Assembly: GCA_031428675.1 (NCBI GenBank)
Contig: JANOYC010000047.1
Span: forward strand, 1 to 16,258
DNA: 16,258 nucleotides
Direction: 5' to 3'
DNA from: JANOYC01 sp031428675
GTDB lineage: Bacteria; Actinomycetota; Actinomycetes; Actinomycetales; Microbacteriaceae
Shown: one piece after another, positions 1-7,218 of the stretch
How positions within the stretch are numbered: position 1 is the first letter of the stretch
Layout: each line of letters starts with the position of its first letter
Translations under genes and position numbers: made by a program
Notes under the pieces: generated by a model
Told to the model about the DNA's origin: nothing
Seen by the model: only the letters and a program-made list of their open reading frames with translations
Databases searched by the model: none

Positions 1-139
1 CGACGACGGCCTCGTCGCCCAGCATCGAACGCAGGCCCTCAGCAATCGCGCCATGGATGCCGTTCGGATAGTTCTTGGCGACCCGTTCGTCGCCGCGCCC
101 CTCGTGAATGTTCTCGTTCCACACGAGCGCGCGAATCAT
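1..139 (-). CDS. thuA: ThuA-like trehalose utilization protein, N-terminal part (gene continues beyond the window)
   Basis: Only the first 46 residues lie in the window. They begin MIRALVWNENIHEGRGDE and continue with YPNGIHGAIAEGLRSMLGDE. The VWNE-H-E start followed by YP-GIH--IAEGLR is the usual N-terminus of the ThuA family, a class-I-glutamine-amidotransferase-like fold linked to trehalose and related sugar catabolism. The ATG overlaps the TGA of the upstream oxidoreductase gene (ATGA), so the two are probably translationally coupled in one operon. Pairing of ThuA with a Gfo/Idh/MocA oxidoreductase is the known thuAB arrangement in rhizobia and is common in actinobacteria. The substrate here is inferred from family and context only. 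The C-terminal three quarters cannot be assessed. Confidence 0.85.
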   Translation of the reverse strand, partial: MIRALVWNENIHEGRGDERVAKNYPNGIHGAIAEGLRSMLGDEAVV

Positions 140-1275
140 GAGCGCACCTCCTCGACGGCTGCCGCTACCCGCACTTCTCGTCCTTCGAGCGCGGACCGAT
201 AGATCGCATCGACGACATCGCTGCGATGCAGGGCGTGCTCACCGAACGCGTTCGAGTAGTCGCCCGCTCGGATCGTCCCGAGAAACTCCTCTATCACCCG
301 TTGGTGGTGACCGCCGACCACCTGAACGGCCGGTCGGGTCACCGCTGGCGCACCGGCTACGTCGCTGTACAGCGTGATCGTGTCTTCGGTCGCGTAATTG
401 GCGATCGCGAGTCGCACACCACCGTCCGCGCCGAGCAACTCGACCTCGACGTCTTCCTGCGCCTTCGAATACGACGCCCACGACGCCTCGAGCTGCATGC
501 TCGTGCCGTTGTCGAAACGAAGCAGAGCGGATGCGAAATCCTCCACTTCGAAATCGAACTCACCGCTTTGAATGCTTGCTCCATGCGCCCGCCCACCGCG
601 ACCCGCGCGACCCAAATGGTTGTAGGCCACGGCGGACACGCTCGTCACGCGCGGCTCCCCCAGCAGGTACAGGGTCATGTCGAGCACGTGCGATCCGAGA
701 TCGATGAGGGGGCCACCGCCGGCCATCGCCTTATTCGTGAACCACGATCCCATTCCGGGAACACCGGTTCTACGCAGCCAGCTCGCCCTCGAGTGGTAGA
801 TGGTGCCGATCGGCGCATCCGCCAGATATTTGCGCAGATACTGAACGTCCCCCCTGCGCCGATGGTTGTAAGCGACATCGAGCACTCGATTGTTCGCCCG
901 GGCCGCGGCGACCATCTCCGCCGCGAGCGCTCCCGTTGTGGCGAGCGGCTTTTCGCAGAAGACGTGCTTGCCGCTGGCAAGGGCCGCCATGGCGATCGGG
1001 TGATGGAGATCATTGGGAACGCCGATCGACACGATGTCCAGATCGTCGCGAGCGACGAGGTCCTGCCACTCGGAATACAGGTGCGGCACCGAGCGGCTGG
1101 AGCCCAATTCTGCTAGTCGCGCCTCCTCTTTACCCGCGAGGGCGATCACGCGCACGCCGGGCAGCGCCGTGAAGGCGTCGAGGTGGGTGGTTCCGGCGAA
1201 TCCAAGGCCGATTACACCGGCACGCAACTCGCCCTGCGGACTGGGGTGGACATCCACACTGTCGTGCGCTCTCAT
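136..1275 (-). CDS. Gfo/Idh/MocA family NAD(P)-dependent oxidoreductase (ThuB-like)
   Basis: 379 residues, the usual family length. The N-terminal Rossmann fold has the dinucleotide motif GVIGLGFAGTTH at about residues 20-31. The EKP motif (CEKPLAT, about 107-113) is the family hallmark, with its lysine near the active site. The C-terminal domain carries GGGPLIDLGSHVLDM at about 187-201, whose Asp and His match the catalytic D...H pair. The enzyme should oxidise or reduce a sugar or cyclitol hydroxyl in the cytosol. The following thuA-like gene, with ATGA overlap, suggests disaccharide or keto-sugar catabolism, but the substrate cannot be read from sequence. No Shine-Dalgarno is visible. A TATGCT hexamer ends six nucleotides before the ATG, so the message may be leaderless. 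The first 17 residues precede the Rossmann strand and are unusually long, so a later start is possible. Confidence 0.9.
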   Translation of the reverse strand: MRAHDSVDVHPSPQGELRAGVIGLGFAGTTHLDAFTALPGVRVIALAGKEEARLAELGSSRSVPHLYSEWQDLVARDDLDIVSIGVPNDLHHPIAMAALASGKHVFCEKPLATTGALAAEMVAAARANNRVLDVAYNHRRRGDVQYLRKYLADAPIGTIYHSRASWLRRTGVPGMGSWFTNKAMAGGGPLIDLGSHVLDMTLYLLGEPRVTSVSAVAYNHLGRAGRGGRAHGASIQSGEFDFEVEDFASALLRFDNGTSMQLEASWASYSKAQEDVEVELLGADGGVRLAIANYATEDTITLYSDVAGAPAVTRPAVQVVGGHHQRVIEEFLGTIRAGDYSNAFGEHALHRSDVVDAIYRSALEGREVRVAAAVEEVRS

Positions 1276-1281
1276 ACATCG

Positions 1282-1287
1282 AGCATA
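1282..1287 (-). promoter_or_regulatory. Putative -10 element of a leaderless promoter for the Gfo/Idh/MocA gene
   Basis: Read on the minus strand the hexamer is TATGCT, followed by six nucleotides and then the ATG at 1275. That spacing puts the transcription start at or next to the start codon, as in leaderless actinobacterial mRNAs. No convincing -35 box or ribosome binding site is seen. Confidence 0.45.
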
Positions 1288-1334
1288 CGGATGCGCCCCC
1301 GCCCGGCACCCGCACCCTGCACCCTGCCCGCGCG

Positions 1335-1398
1335 CCCCCCTCGTCGCACCCCCCTCGTCGCGCCCCCGCGTCGCGCCCCCGCCTCACCCCGCCTCACC
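1335..1398. repeat. C-rich tandem repeat, about five units of 10-14 bp
   Basis: Units start at about 1335, 1349, 1363, 1376 and 1389. The first two are CCCCCCTCGTCGCA and CCCCCCTCGTCGCG. The next two are 13 bp with changes (CCCCCGCGTCGCG, CCCCCGCCTCACC), and the last is a shortened CCGCCTCACC. This is degenerate low-complexity sequence in a non-coding gap. No spacers of constant unrelated sequence are present, so it is not a CRISPR. Confidence 0.6.
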
Positions 1399-1400
1399 AT

Positions 1401-1485
1401 GCACGAAATTCAGGCACGCGCACCGACACGCCGCGTGGGAGCGCACTCAACCCGCGTGTCGCGCCGGGGTGCCTGAATTTCGCGC
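1401..1485. repeat. Long imperfect palindrome (possible extragenic palindromic element)
   Basis: The outer arms CGAAATTCAGGCA (1404-1416) and TGCCTGAATTTCG (1470-1482) are perfectly complementary over 13 bp. After one mismatch on each side, GC pairs with GC at the ends. Further in, GACACGC (1425-1431) pairs with GCGTGTC (1454-1460), separated from the outer stem by an internal loop. The result is a cruciform or long RNA hairpin of about 85 nt lying between the divergent genes starting at 1275 and 1644. It has no T-tract, so it does not look like a simple intrinsic terminator. AT-rich arms in GC-rich surroundings suggest a conserved site. Confidence 0.65.
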
Positions 1486-1597
1486 AGGATTGCGCATCGC
1501 ATCGCATCGCATCGCACAGGATTGCCCACCGCATCGCACAGGTTTGCGCGCCGCGCCGGGCAACGCGACGCCAGGCAACGCCACGCCACGCCAACGG
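1485..1597. repeat. Short tandem repeats (GCATC units, AGGATTGC blocks, ACGCC units)
   Basis: Four exact GCATC units occupy 1494-1513. A larger block of the form AGGATTGC...GCATCGCAC starts at about 1486 and recurs at about 1518 and, degenerate (AGGTTTGC), at about 1540. From 1558 on, GGCAACGC/GACGCC/CACGCC units repeat. The whole stretch between the palindrome and the next gene is simple-sequence DNA with no supported gene. With the two repeats to its left it fills the gap 1276-1643. Confidence 0.5.
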
Positions 1598-1643
1598 ACT
1601 AATGACCCTAGTCTCGGGCGCTCAAAGACGGCAAGATCTGATC

Positions 1644-2093
1644 ATGAGCGATGCGGCCCGAAAACCCGACCGATCTGTGATCGTGATCCTCGCCGTGATC
1701 GCAGCAGTGGTCGTGGCATCCCTGCTGGTCGTGTTCACCCGCGGCGAGCCACCACTGCGAGACTCGTCTACCCCGGAGGGCGTGGTGCAGCGCTTCGCGC
1801 TTGCAGTTATCGCTGGCGACGACGAGGCAGCGGCCGAATACCTGAGCACGGATGCGATCGACAACTGCGACGAGTATGCGCGAGAGAACGTGCGCGACTC
1901 CCGCGTCAGTTTGATCTCCACGACCGAGCGAGAGGACACCGCAGACGTGCGCGTGTCGATCATCACGGTCTACCAGGGCGATCCGTTCGGCTCGGAGAGC
2001 GGCTATGAAGACAACTTCGACCTCGTGAAGGTCGACGGCGACTGGCTGATCGAATTTGCGCCGTGGCCGTTCTCGATTTGCCCTCCGAAGTGA
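1644..2093 (+). CDS. Small membrane-anchored protein with NTF2-like (DUF4878/lumazine-binding-like) domain
   Basis: 149 residues from the ATG at 1644; an upstream in-frame start at 1602 would add 14 residues in repeat DNA and is less likely. A short basic N-terminus (MSDAARKPDR) precedes one strong hydrophobic segment at about 11-31, then an extracytoplasmic domain. That domain starts STPEGVVQRFALAVIAGDDE, the usual helix-1 pattern of NTF2-like DUF4878 domains, and ends with DLVKVDGDWLIEF, the typical last strand of that fold. Single cysteines near 75 and 146 could form a disulfide. A seven-nt gap to the next gene indicates co-transcription with the large membrane protein downstream. The molecular function is unknown. 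The fold assignment rests on pattern only. Confidence 0.75.
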   Translation: MSDAARKPDRSVIVILAVIAAVVVASLLVVFTRGEPPLRDSSTPEGVVQRFALAVIAGDDEAAAEYLSTDAIDNCDEYARENVRDSRVSLISTTEREDTADVRVSIITVYQGDPFGSESGYEDNFDLVKVDGDWLIEFAPWPFSICPPK

Positions 2094-2100
2094 CCCGGCG

Positions 2101-3747
2101 ATGACCGCCTCAACAATGGGTTCACCCACGAGTCTCGCCCCGACACCGAACACCGCGCAAACCGCCGTGCGACGCATCATTGTTTACGCGATCTTGTTCG
2201 CTCTCGTCATCATCGCCGCGATCGGCGTCGCTGGCCTTCTCGGTCGCTTACTGGAAACAGGTGGGGCGCTCGCCGGCGATGACGCGACCGGTCTTGCAGA
2301 ATCCCTGGCGTTCGCCCTGGTGGGCACCCCATTTGCTGCGCTGCTGTGGCGAGTGGCGTGGAAGGCGCTCGAGCAACCGACAGAGCGCACGTCGATAGCG
2401 TGGGCGCTGTATATCGCGGGCGCCTACATCGTGTCGCTCGTCGTTTTCGTCACTGGCTTCGTTCTTACTGCGACGGCGGCAATCGACGGGCGATGGGAGC
2501 CCCGCGATTTCGCCACTGGCGTCGTCTGGCTGGGCGTCTGGTGGTGGCATCGCTGGATGAGCCGCCATCCGCTCAAGGCGCCGACTCGGCTCACCTCGCT
2601 ACCGATCGTCGCCGGCTGGGTTTTCGGACTCATCGTCGGCATCGGCGGCAGCGCCGCTGCCCTGCGATCCGTCGTGTCGGCGGCGATGCGCTCACTCACC
2701 GAGCTGTTCGCCCTCGGTGAGCCGTGGTGGATGTCCGCCCTGCAAGACCTCGTCTGGGGAGCGGCGGGAGTGCTGGTGTGGTGGTGGCACTGGATGCGAT
2801 TCGGGCGCCGTGACGCGACTGGGCTCTCGAGTGTGGCGGTCGTGGTTGCCGGAGTGCTCGCCCCGACCGTGATGACTGTCGGCGGGATCGGCCTGACAAT
2901 TTTCCTAGCGCTGAGATTGGGTCTCGACCGTCCGGCCGAACTCGAAGAGTTGCTCGAACCACTCGACGGACTCCCCGTCGCGCTCGTCGGGGCGCTGGTG
3001 TGGGCGTATTACGCGGGAGTCGCGCGGCACCGATCGGAGGCAACCCGAGAGTCGATACGGCTCGTCGTTTCGGGGGTCGGGCTCGCTGCCACCGCTACGG
3101 GAATCGGCGTCACGGTCAACGCTGTACTGGCTTCACTGAGTCCGGCGCTCGCCGGCACCGACGCGCGCACGCTCCTGCTCGGCGGTATCAGCGCACTGGT
3201 CGTCGGCGTACCGGTGTGGTGGGTCGTCTGGCGGCCGGGTGTGCGACCGGAAGCATCCCGTGCGGCATCGATGGGGCGCCGGGTGTATCTCATCGCGGTC
3301 TTCGGCATCAGCGCCGTTGTCGCCCTCATCACCTTGATCGTGATCGGCTACCGCGTCTTCGAATTCTTCCTCGACAACGTCACCGGTGAGGGCCTGATCG
3401 AACGCACCCGGGCTCCGATCGGGCTGCTCATCGCCACAGCCCTCGCAGCCGGGTACCACTTCAGCGTGTGGCGCCGCGATCGCACGAGCGCCGGCGCGCT
3501 GACCCCACGCACCCGCTCGATCGCACACGTCTATCTTGTGAGCGGGTCCGACATCCCGAACCAACAACACGCACTCGAGGCCCTGACCGGCGCGAAGGTG
3601 ACGGTGTGGCAGCGCGCGCAGTCCATCTCGGATGCCCCGCCGTCCGACGAGCAGTTCGCGCACGCCCTCGACGGCGTCAGTGGCAACCGCGTGGTCGTTG
3701 TCGTCGGTCCGGCAGAGCGGATCGACGTCATCCCCCTCGCGGACTAG
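2101..3747 (+). CDS. DUF5671-type polytopic membrane protein with six tandem two-helix repeats
   Basis: 548 residues from ATG 2101, seven nt after the preceding stop. The sequence divides into six units of about 65-73 residues (about 24-92, 97-160, 165-236, 243-312, 317-381, 391-463). Each has a hydrophobic helix, a short amphipathic linker, a second hydrophobic helix, and an aromatic/basic end such as VWWWHRWMSR, VWWWHWMRFGRR, YYAGVARHR, WWVVWRPG or YHFSVWRRDR. This predicts about 12 transmembrane segments. The layout matches what is annotated as repeated DUF5671 in actinobacteria. A soluble tail (about 470-548) with strands AHVYLV and NRVVVVVGP follows. The function is unknown. The upstream NTF2-like protein is a likely partner. 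An alternative start at 2056 would overlap the upstream gene and is less likely. Confidence 0.8.
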   Translation: MTASTMGSPTSLAPTPNTAQTAVRRIIVYAILFALVIIAAIGVAGLLGRLLETGGALAGDDATGLAESLAFALVGTPFAALLWRVAWKALEQPTERTSIAWALYIAGAYIVSLVVFVTGFVLTATAAIDGRWEPRDFATGVVWLGVWWWHRWMSRHPLKAPTRLTSLPIVAGWVFGLIVGIGGSAAALRSVVSAAMRSLTELFALGEPWWMSALQDLVWGAAGVLVWWWHWMRFGRRDATGLSSVAVVVAGVLAPTVMTVGGIGLTIFLALRLGLDRPAELEELLEPLDGLPVALVGALVWAYYAGVARHRSEATRESIRLVVSGVGLAATATGIGVTVNAVLASLSPALAGTDARTLLLGGISALVVGVPVWWVVWRPGVRPEASRAASMGRRVYLIAVFGISAVVALITLIVIGYRVFEFFLDNVTGEGLIERTRAPIGLLIATALAAGYHFSVWRRDRTSAGALTPRTRSIAHVYLVSGSDIPNQQHALEALTGAKVTVWQRAQSISDAPPSDEQFAHALDGVSGNRVVVVVGPAERIDVIPLAD

Positions 3748-3879
3748 AGCGTTCGCGGAGTGCGGATGTCGCTCGGAACTCGTAGACCAGCGGTCGAGCA
3801 CCCCTGCCGGCGAGGTATCACGCTAGATTCAACTGCAAGTGCTCCTGTATGAGCGCTCTCCGCGACGGAAGGGGGCGAC

Positions 3880-4527
3880 GTGTCCGGGCTCGTTCCCATC
3901 CCCTCTCCAGGCATTCCCCTCACCTGGGGAGAAATCGGAAATCCGCTGCTCGTCGTCTCCCACGACTGGTACGGCCGACTGCCGTGGATCGAGCCGTTCA
4001 GCGAAGCGCTGTCGCGGCAGGGGTTCCGCGTGGTAGCACCCGATTTTTACAGCGGGGTGGCGACGACCGACGCGACCACCGCCGCAGCGTTGCTCTCGCG
4101 ACTCGATGTGGCCACCGCCCTCGCCGAGATCGACGATGTCATTGCCGAAGCGCGCGACCAGGGCTCTGACCGCGTGGCGACGATCGGCTTCTCTATGGGC
4201 GGGTGGCTCTCGCTCCTGCACGCTCAAGGCGGCGAGACGGATGCCGTCGTCGCCTACTACGCGAGCCTCACTCCGTCGAGCCACGGCGTCATTCCCTGTC
4301 CTGTGCTCCTGCATCTCGCCGAATTCGACGACTGGGATCCGGGCGAGGAACCCGAATCGTTCATCGGGCGTCTCAAGGAGCACGGCACCCCGGTTCGTGA
4401 CTTCACCTACCTCGCGACCGAACACTCCTTCGCCAATGCGAACATCCGGGCGAAGCTCAATGCGCAAGCGGCCGCGCTCGCATTCGCACGCACGGTCAGC
4501 TTCCTGGAGCGCAACCTCGGCGACTGA
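3880..4527 (+). CDS. Dienelactone hydrolase family alpha/beta-hydrolase
   Basis: 215 residues, within the usual range for this family. The start is GTG 3880, preceded by the purine-rich GGAAGGGGG at 3867-3875. Visible family features are the early strand LLVVSHDWYG (24-33), VVAPDFY (51-57), the nucleophile elbow TIGFSMGG (101-108), an acidic stretch EFDDWDPGEE (148-157) that should supply the catalytic Asp, and TEHSF (180-184) with His182. Classical dienelactone hydrolases use Cys in the elbow; here it is Ser105. The substrate is therefore uncertain and may be another ester or lactone. No signal peptide, so cytosolic. It seems to be a single-gene unit; a TAGATT hexamer at 3824-3829 could be its -10 element. 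Confidence 0.85.
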   Translation: MSGLVPIPSPGIPLTWGEIGNPLLVVSHDWYGRLPWIEPFSEALSRQGFRVVAPDFYSGVATTDATTAAALLSRLDVATALAEIDDVIAEARDQGSDRVATIGFSMGGWLSLLHAQGGETDAVVAYYASLTPSSHGVIPCPVLLHLAEFDDWDPGEEPESFIGRLKEHGTPVRDFTYLATEHSFANANIRAKLNAQAAALAFARTVSFLERNLGD

Positions 4528-4671
4528 CTGGGTCGGTCATCCGAGTCGCGTGGCAATCGCTAATTCAGAACAAATTCCCAGAAACTACCAATCCGATTCC
4601 CGGACAGCGACGAATGGGTTGATATAGACGCGGGCACACGGTCCGACGTCGCAAGGAGGAACGAAAGAAAA

Positions 4672-5076
4672 ATGACTAAGTCACCGAACCGTCTGCTGGG
4701 AGTTGTCTTCGGCGCGGTCTACATCCTCGTGGGTCTTCTGGGATTCACGGCCACCTCGGGCGTTGGCCTGTTTGACACCGATGGTGGATTGCTCCTCGGA
4801 ATCTTCGAGGTGAACATCTTCCACAACGTTGCTCACCTCCTGATCGGTGCGGCGTTGCTGATCGCGGGCATGTCCCGCGTGTCGGCGGCAAAGGCGACGA
4901 ACACCACGATCGGTGCGGCGTACCTGCTGCTCGGCATCTTGGGCCTGTTCCTCGTCGGCACCTCGCTCAACATCCTGGCTCTGAACGCCGCTGACAACGT
5001 GCTGCACTTCCTGAGTGCCATTGTCCTGCTGGGCGTCGGCCTCGGTACCGAGCGCTCGGTTCGCGCCACCGCGTAA
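4672..5076 (+). CDS. DUF4383 domain-containing membrane protein
   Basis: 134 residues with four hydrophobic segments (about 8-27, 53-67, 79-98, 106-124). NRLLGVVFGAVYILVGLLGF at the N-terminus, NIFHNVAHLLIGAALL (about 48-64) and ADNVLHFLSAIVLLGVGL (about 106-124) are characteristic of DUF4383 proteins, including the repeated N-V-x-H / N-V-L-H element. An excellent ribosome binding site, AAGGAGG at 4653-4659, lies 12 nt before the ATG. A TATAGA hexamer at 4623-4628 may be the -10 box. A second membrane gene follows after 37 nt with its own ribosome binding site. The biochemical function of the family is unknown. Confidence 0.9.
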   Translation: MTKSPNRLLGVVFGAVYILVGLLGFTATSGVGLFDTDGGLLLGIFEVNIFHNVAHLLIGAALLIAGMSRVSAAKATNTTIGAAYLLLGILGLFLVGTSLNILALNAADNVLHFLSAIVLLGVGLGTERSVRATA

Positions 5077-5113
5077 CCCGTTCCATCAATCGTTGAAGAG
5101 GGGAGTTCACACC

Positions 5114-5695
5114 ATGTCTCAGATCACCCGCACCTGGCTCGCATTTGCTGCCATTGGCACCGGACTGATCCACCTGGCGCTGGTGATCAGCTCCCCTCTT
5201 CCGATTGCTCTTCTCCTCGGCGCGCTGGGTGCCGCGGAGCTTGTTTGGGGCGTCATGGCCTTCATGCGCGACAGCGTGGCCGTTCCCCGAGTCGTGCTCT
5301 GGGTCGCGATCGTCCCCGTGATCGGCTGGGCCCTGATCGTGGTCGCCGCGATCCTTCTGGAAGACACCGCCCTCGCGGCGTCGCTTCCGGTTCTGCCACT
5401 CGCCGTGGCATCCCTGTTCGAATTGTTCATTTTCAGCATCGTCTCGTTCGACCGTCGACGCAGCCCGGAAGACCGGGCCAGCACGGCTCGAACTCCGAAT
5501 GCTGCCGCCTATCTTGGTGCGGTGATTGCGGGAGCGCTCGCGGTGAGCATGCTCACCACGCCAGCGCTGGCGGCTACGGAGGCCGGGCGATTCGCCCAAC
5601 CGCACGGCGAGCACAGCGGCGAGCAGAGCGCCGAGCACGCGCCGACCGAGACCGCCCCGGCCACCATCAAACTTCCGGACCACGCGGGTCACTAG
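5114..5695 (+). CDS. Small polytopic membrane protein of unknown function with His-rich tail
   Basis: 193 residues from ATG 5114, chosen because GAGGGGAG at 5098-5105 gives a good ribosome binding site and because an earlier in-frame ATG at 5015 would overlap the DUF4383 gene. Hydrophobic segments lie at about 7-27, 30-50, 58-80, 88-110 and 134-153. The hydrophilic C-terminus (about 160-193) is rich in His, Glu and Ala (HGEHSGEQSAEHAP) and ends in PDHAGH, which could bind metal. I do not recognise the family. Its position 37 nt behind the DUF4383 gene suggests one operon and possibly a shared membrane role. The fifth segment, ending LTTPALAATEAG, resembles a signal-peptide h-region with an AxA site, but it is internal. 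Confidence 0.8.
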   Translation: MSQITRTWLAFAAIGTGLIHLALVISSPLPIALLLGALGAAELVWGVMAFMRDSVAVPRVVLWVAIVPVIGWALIVVAAILLEDTALAASLPVLPLAVASLFELFIFSIVSFDRRRSPEDRASTARTPNAAAYLGAVIAGALAVSMLTTPALAATEAGRFAQPHGEHSGEQSAEHAPTETAPATIKLPDHAGH

Positions 5696-5702
5696 ACACG
5701 CG

Positions 5703-5732
5703 GATGCCGCAGCCGAGATCGGGTGCCGCATC
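5703..5732 (+). terminator. Possible hairpin terminator after the DUF4383 operon
   Basis: Arms GATGCCGC (5703-5710) and GCCGCATC (5725-5732) pair with one mismatch. Inside them CCGA pairs with TCGG around a GA loop. The hairpin begins eight nt after the stop codon of the upstream gene. No T-tract follows, so this would be a GC-type actinobacterial terminator at best. Confidence 0.35.
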
Positions 5733-5830
5733 AGGTCCGTCTCTGTGCCGGTCGCACTCTCCCAGCGGGTGCGGCCGGTGCTCTATTTCCGGGAGCCCGC
5801 GCGCCCGCGCCCGACGAGACCGGCGGCGGC

Positions 5831-7135
5831 TTAGGACGCGGCGATGCCGGGCAGGGTCATCGCCCGCTCCATGAACCGCTGCACGTTGCTGTCGACGATG
5901 ATGTCGCTCGGCCGCAGTGGTCGCGACAGATACAGCCCATCGAGTTCAGTGATCCGGCTGAGCGCTACATACGTCTGGCCCGGCGCAAACGAGCGCTGTC
6001 CCAAATCGACAATCGCCTTGTCGTACGTCTTGCCCTGGGACTTGTGGATGGTGACCGCCCAGGCGAGGCGCAACGGAAATTGCGTGAACTCCGCCACGAT
6101 GTCTTTCGTCAGTCGGCGCGTCATCGGCGAGTAGGAGTATTTGAACTTCTCCCACACCGCCGGATGCACCTCGTGCGTTTCACCGTCGACCTCGACAAAA
6201 ACTGTCGACGCGATGCGTGTCACCGTTCCGACCGTGCCGTTGACCCAGCGCTGGTCGGCGTCGTTTCGCAAGAACATCACCCGCGCGCCGACTTTGAGCG
6301 CGAGCGCTTCGTCAGCTGGATACGCCCGTCCTCCGAATTCCCCTGAGATCTCTGCCCGTGCGGTCAGCACTCGGCCGGGTAACCGAGCGAGCTCGGAGCG
6401 GTTGATGCTCGTGACCGTGCTGTTCGTCGTCGCGAGGGTGATCGCATCGTCCACTGGCGCCGGACGCGCGCCGACGTCATTGAGCCGACCCGCGATCTCC
6501 GCGGTCACCCTGCCGTGACGCACGGCGTTGAGCATGAGTTTGAAATCGTCCTCGTGTTGCCGATGAATGGTGGCGAGTTCGTAGATGCGCAGGTCGGCGG
6601 CGTCCCACACTTTCGCGTCGAAGAACCACATCGAGCGGTACTGGTCGTCGAAGTAGGCTCGCTCGTCGCCGTCGCCGGGCACCGGCGCCAATTGGTACGG
6701 GTCGCCGAACAGCACGACTTGCACTCCCCCGAACGGGACGTCGGGCTTCTGACGTGCCTGGCGCAGGCTGCGGTCGATCGCATCCAACAGGTCGGCGTTG
6801 ACCATCGACACCTCGTCGATGACGACCGTGTCAATGGTGTTCAGCAATTTGCGCAGATCGCCGCCCTGATCGATCGGATGATCGGCGATGACGCCGATCG
6901 GAAGCCGAAACAGGGAGTGGATGGTCTGGCCGCCCACATTCAGCGCGGCGACGCCCGTCGGCGCACAGATCACGATCTGCTTCGACGTGTTCCACGACAG
7001 GTAGGTCAACAGGGTGGATTTGCCTGTGCCCGCGCGACCGGTGACGAAGATGTGCTCGCGAGTGTTTTCGATCGCCCCGAACACGGCCGCTTGCTCGGGC
7101 GAAAGCTGAGTGCTCGATCCGCCCGCTGCCATCAC
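5831..7135 (-). CDS. PIF1-family DNA helicase / AAA ATPase
   Basis: 434 residues. Motif I (Walker A) is GRAGTGKST at 33-41. Motif Ia-like CAPTGVAALNVGGQTIHS lies at about 57-74, with TIHSLF as found in PIF1/RecD-type helicases. Motif II is VVIDEVSM at 104-111. The C-terminal UvrD_C_2 region contains AVTIHKSQGKTYD (360-372) and TYVALSRIT (388-396). This is the superfamily 1B helicase layout, 5'-3' polarity in known members, acting on replication or recombination intermediates. Compared with RecD it is short and lacks an N-terminal extension. The start is GTG 7135 or ATG 7132. A TAGATT hexamer six nt before the GTG favours a leaderless message starting at 7135. It is divergent from the gene at 7219. 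No partner protein is adjacent, so its specific role is open. Confidence 0.9.
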   Translation of the reverse strand: MMAAGGSSTQLSPEQAAVFGAIENTREHIFVTGRAGTGKSTLLTYLSWNTSKQIVICAPTGVAALNVGGQTIHSLFRLPIGVIADHPIDQGGDLRKLLNTIDTVVIDEVSMVNADLLDAIDRSLRQARQKPDVPFGGVQVVLFGDPYQLAPVPGDGDERAYFDDQYRSMWFFDAKVWDAADLRIYELATIHRQHEDDFKLMLNAVRHGRVTAEIAGRLNDVGARPAPVDDAITLATTNSTVTSINRSELARLPGRVLTARAEISGEFGGRAYPADEALALKVGARVMFLRNDADQRWVNGTVGTVTRIASTVFVEVDGETHEVHPAVWEKFKYSYSPMTRRLTKDIVAEFTQFPLRLAWAVTIHKSQGKTYDKAIVDLGQRSFAPGQTYVALSRITELDGLYLSRPLRPSDIIVDSNVQRFMERAMTLPGIAAS

Positions 7136-7141
7136 CCGAAC

Positions 7142-7147
7142 AATCTA
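7142..7147 (-). promoter_or_regulatory. Putative -10 element of the helicase gene
   Basis: On the minus strand TAGATT is followed by six nucleotides and then GTG (7135), directly followed by ATG (7132). No Shine-Dalgarno is visible. This supports a leaderless transcript and the GTG start. Confidence 0.45.
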
Positions 7148-7206
7148 CCCGCCGTCGCTCCCGCGGGCCGGCGCGCGTCCACAGTGTCGAGTGACGTTGA
7201 TCCGCC

Positions 7207-7212
7207 TAATCT
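7207..7212 (+). promoter_or_regulatory. Putative -10 element of the gene at 7219
   Basis: TAATCT, then GGAGCC, then ATG at 7219. The GGAG is only two nt from the start codon, too close to act as a ribosome binding site. The -10-like hexamer at six nt distance fits a leaderless message. No -35 is evident. Confidence 0.5.
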
Positions 7213-7218
7213 GGAGCC

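Noticed and set aside
226..1116. Plus-strand frame opposite the oxidoreductase
   Set aside because: The minus-strand frame has clear Rossmann and EKP motifs; this one has no recognisable domain.
1335..1398. Possible CRISPR array
   Set aside because: Units are contiguous, short and degenerate, with no constant-length unique spacers and no cas genes nearby.
1013..2008. Long plus-strand reading frame across the repeat gap
   Set aside because: It runs antisense through the oxidoreductase gene, through tandem repeats, and out of frame through the NTF2-like gene. Its composition is Arg/Pro/Ala-rich, as expected of a shadow frame in GC-rich DNA.
5245..5874. Plus-strand frame across the end of the His-tailed membrane protein gene
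   Set aside because: It is Arg/Gly-rich, has no start signal, and is out of frame with a gene that has a good ribosome binding site and clear membrane segments.
5831..7135. Helicase as part of a defence system
   Set aside because: No nuclease, methyltransferase or other defence partner is adjacent, and solitary PIF1-like helicases are common in actinobacteria.
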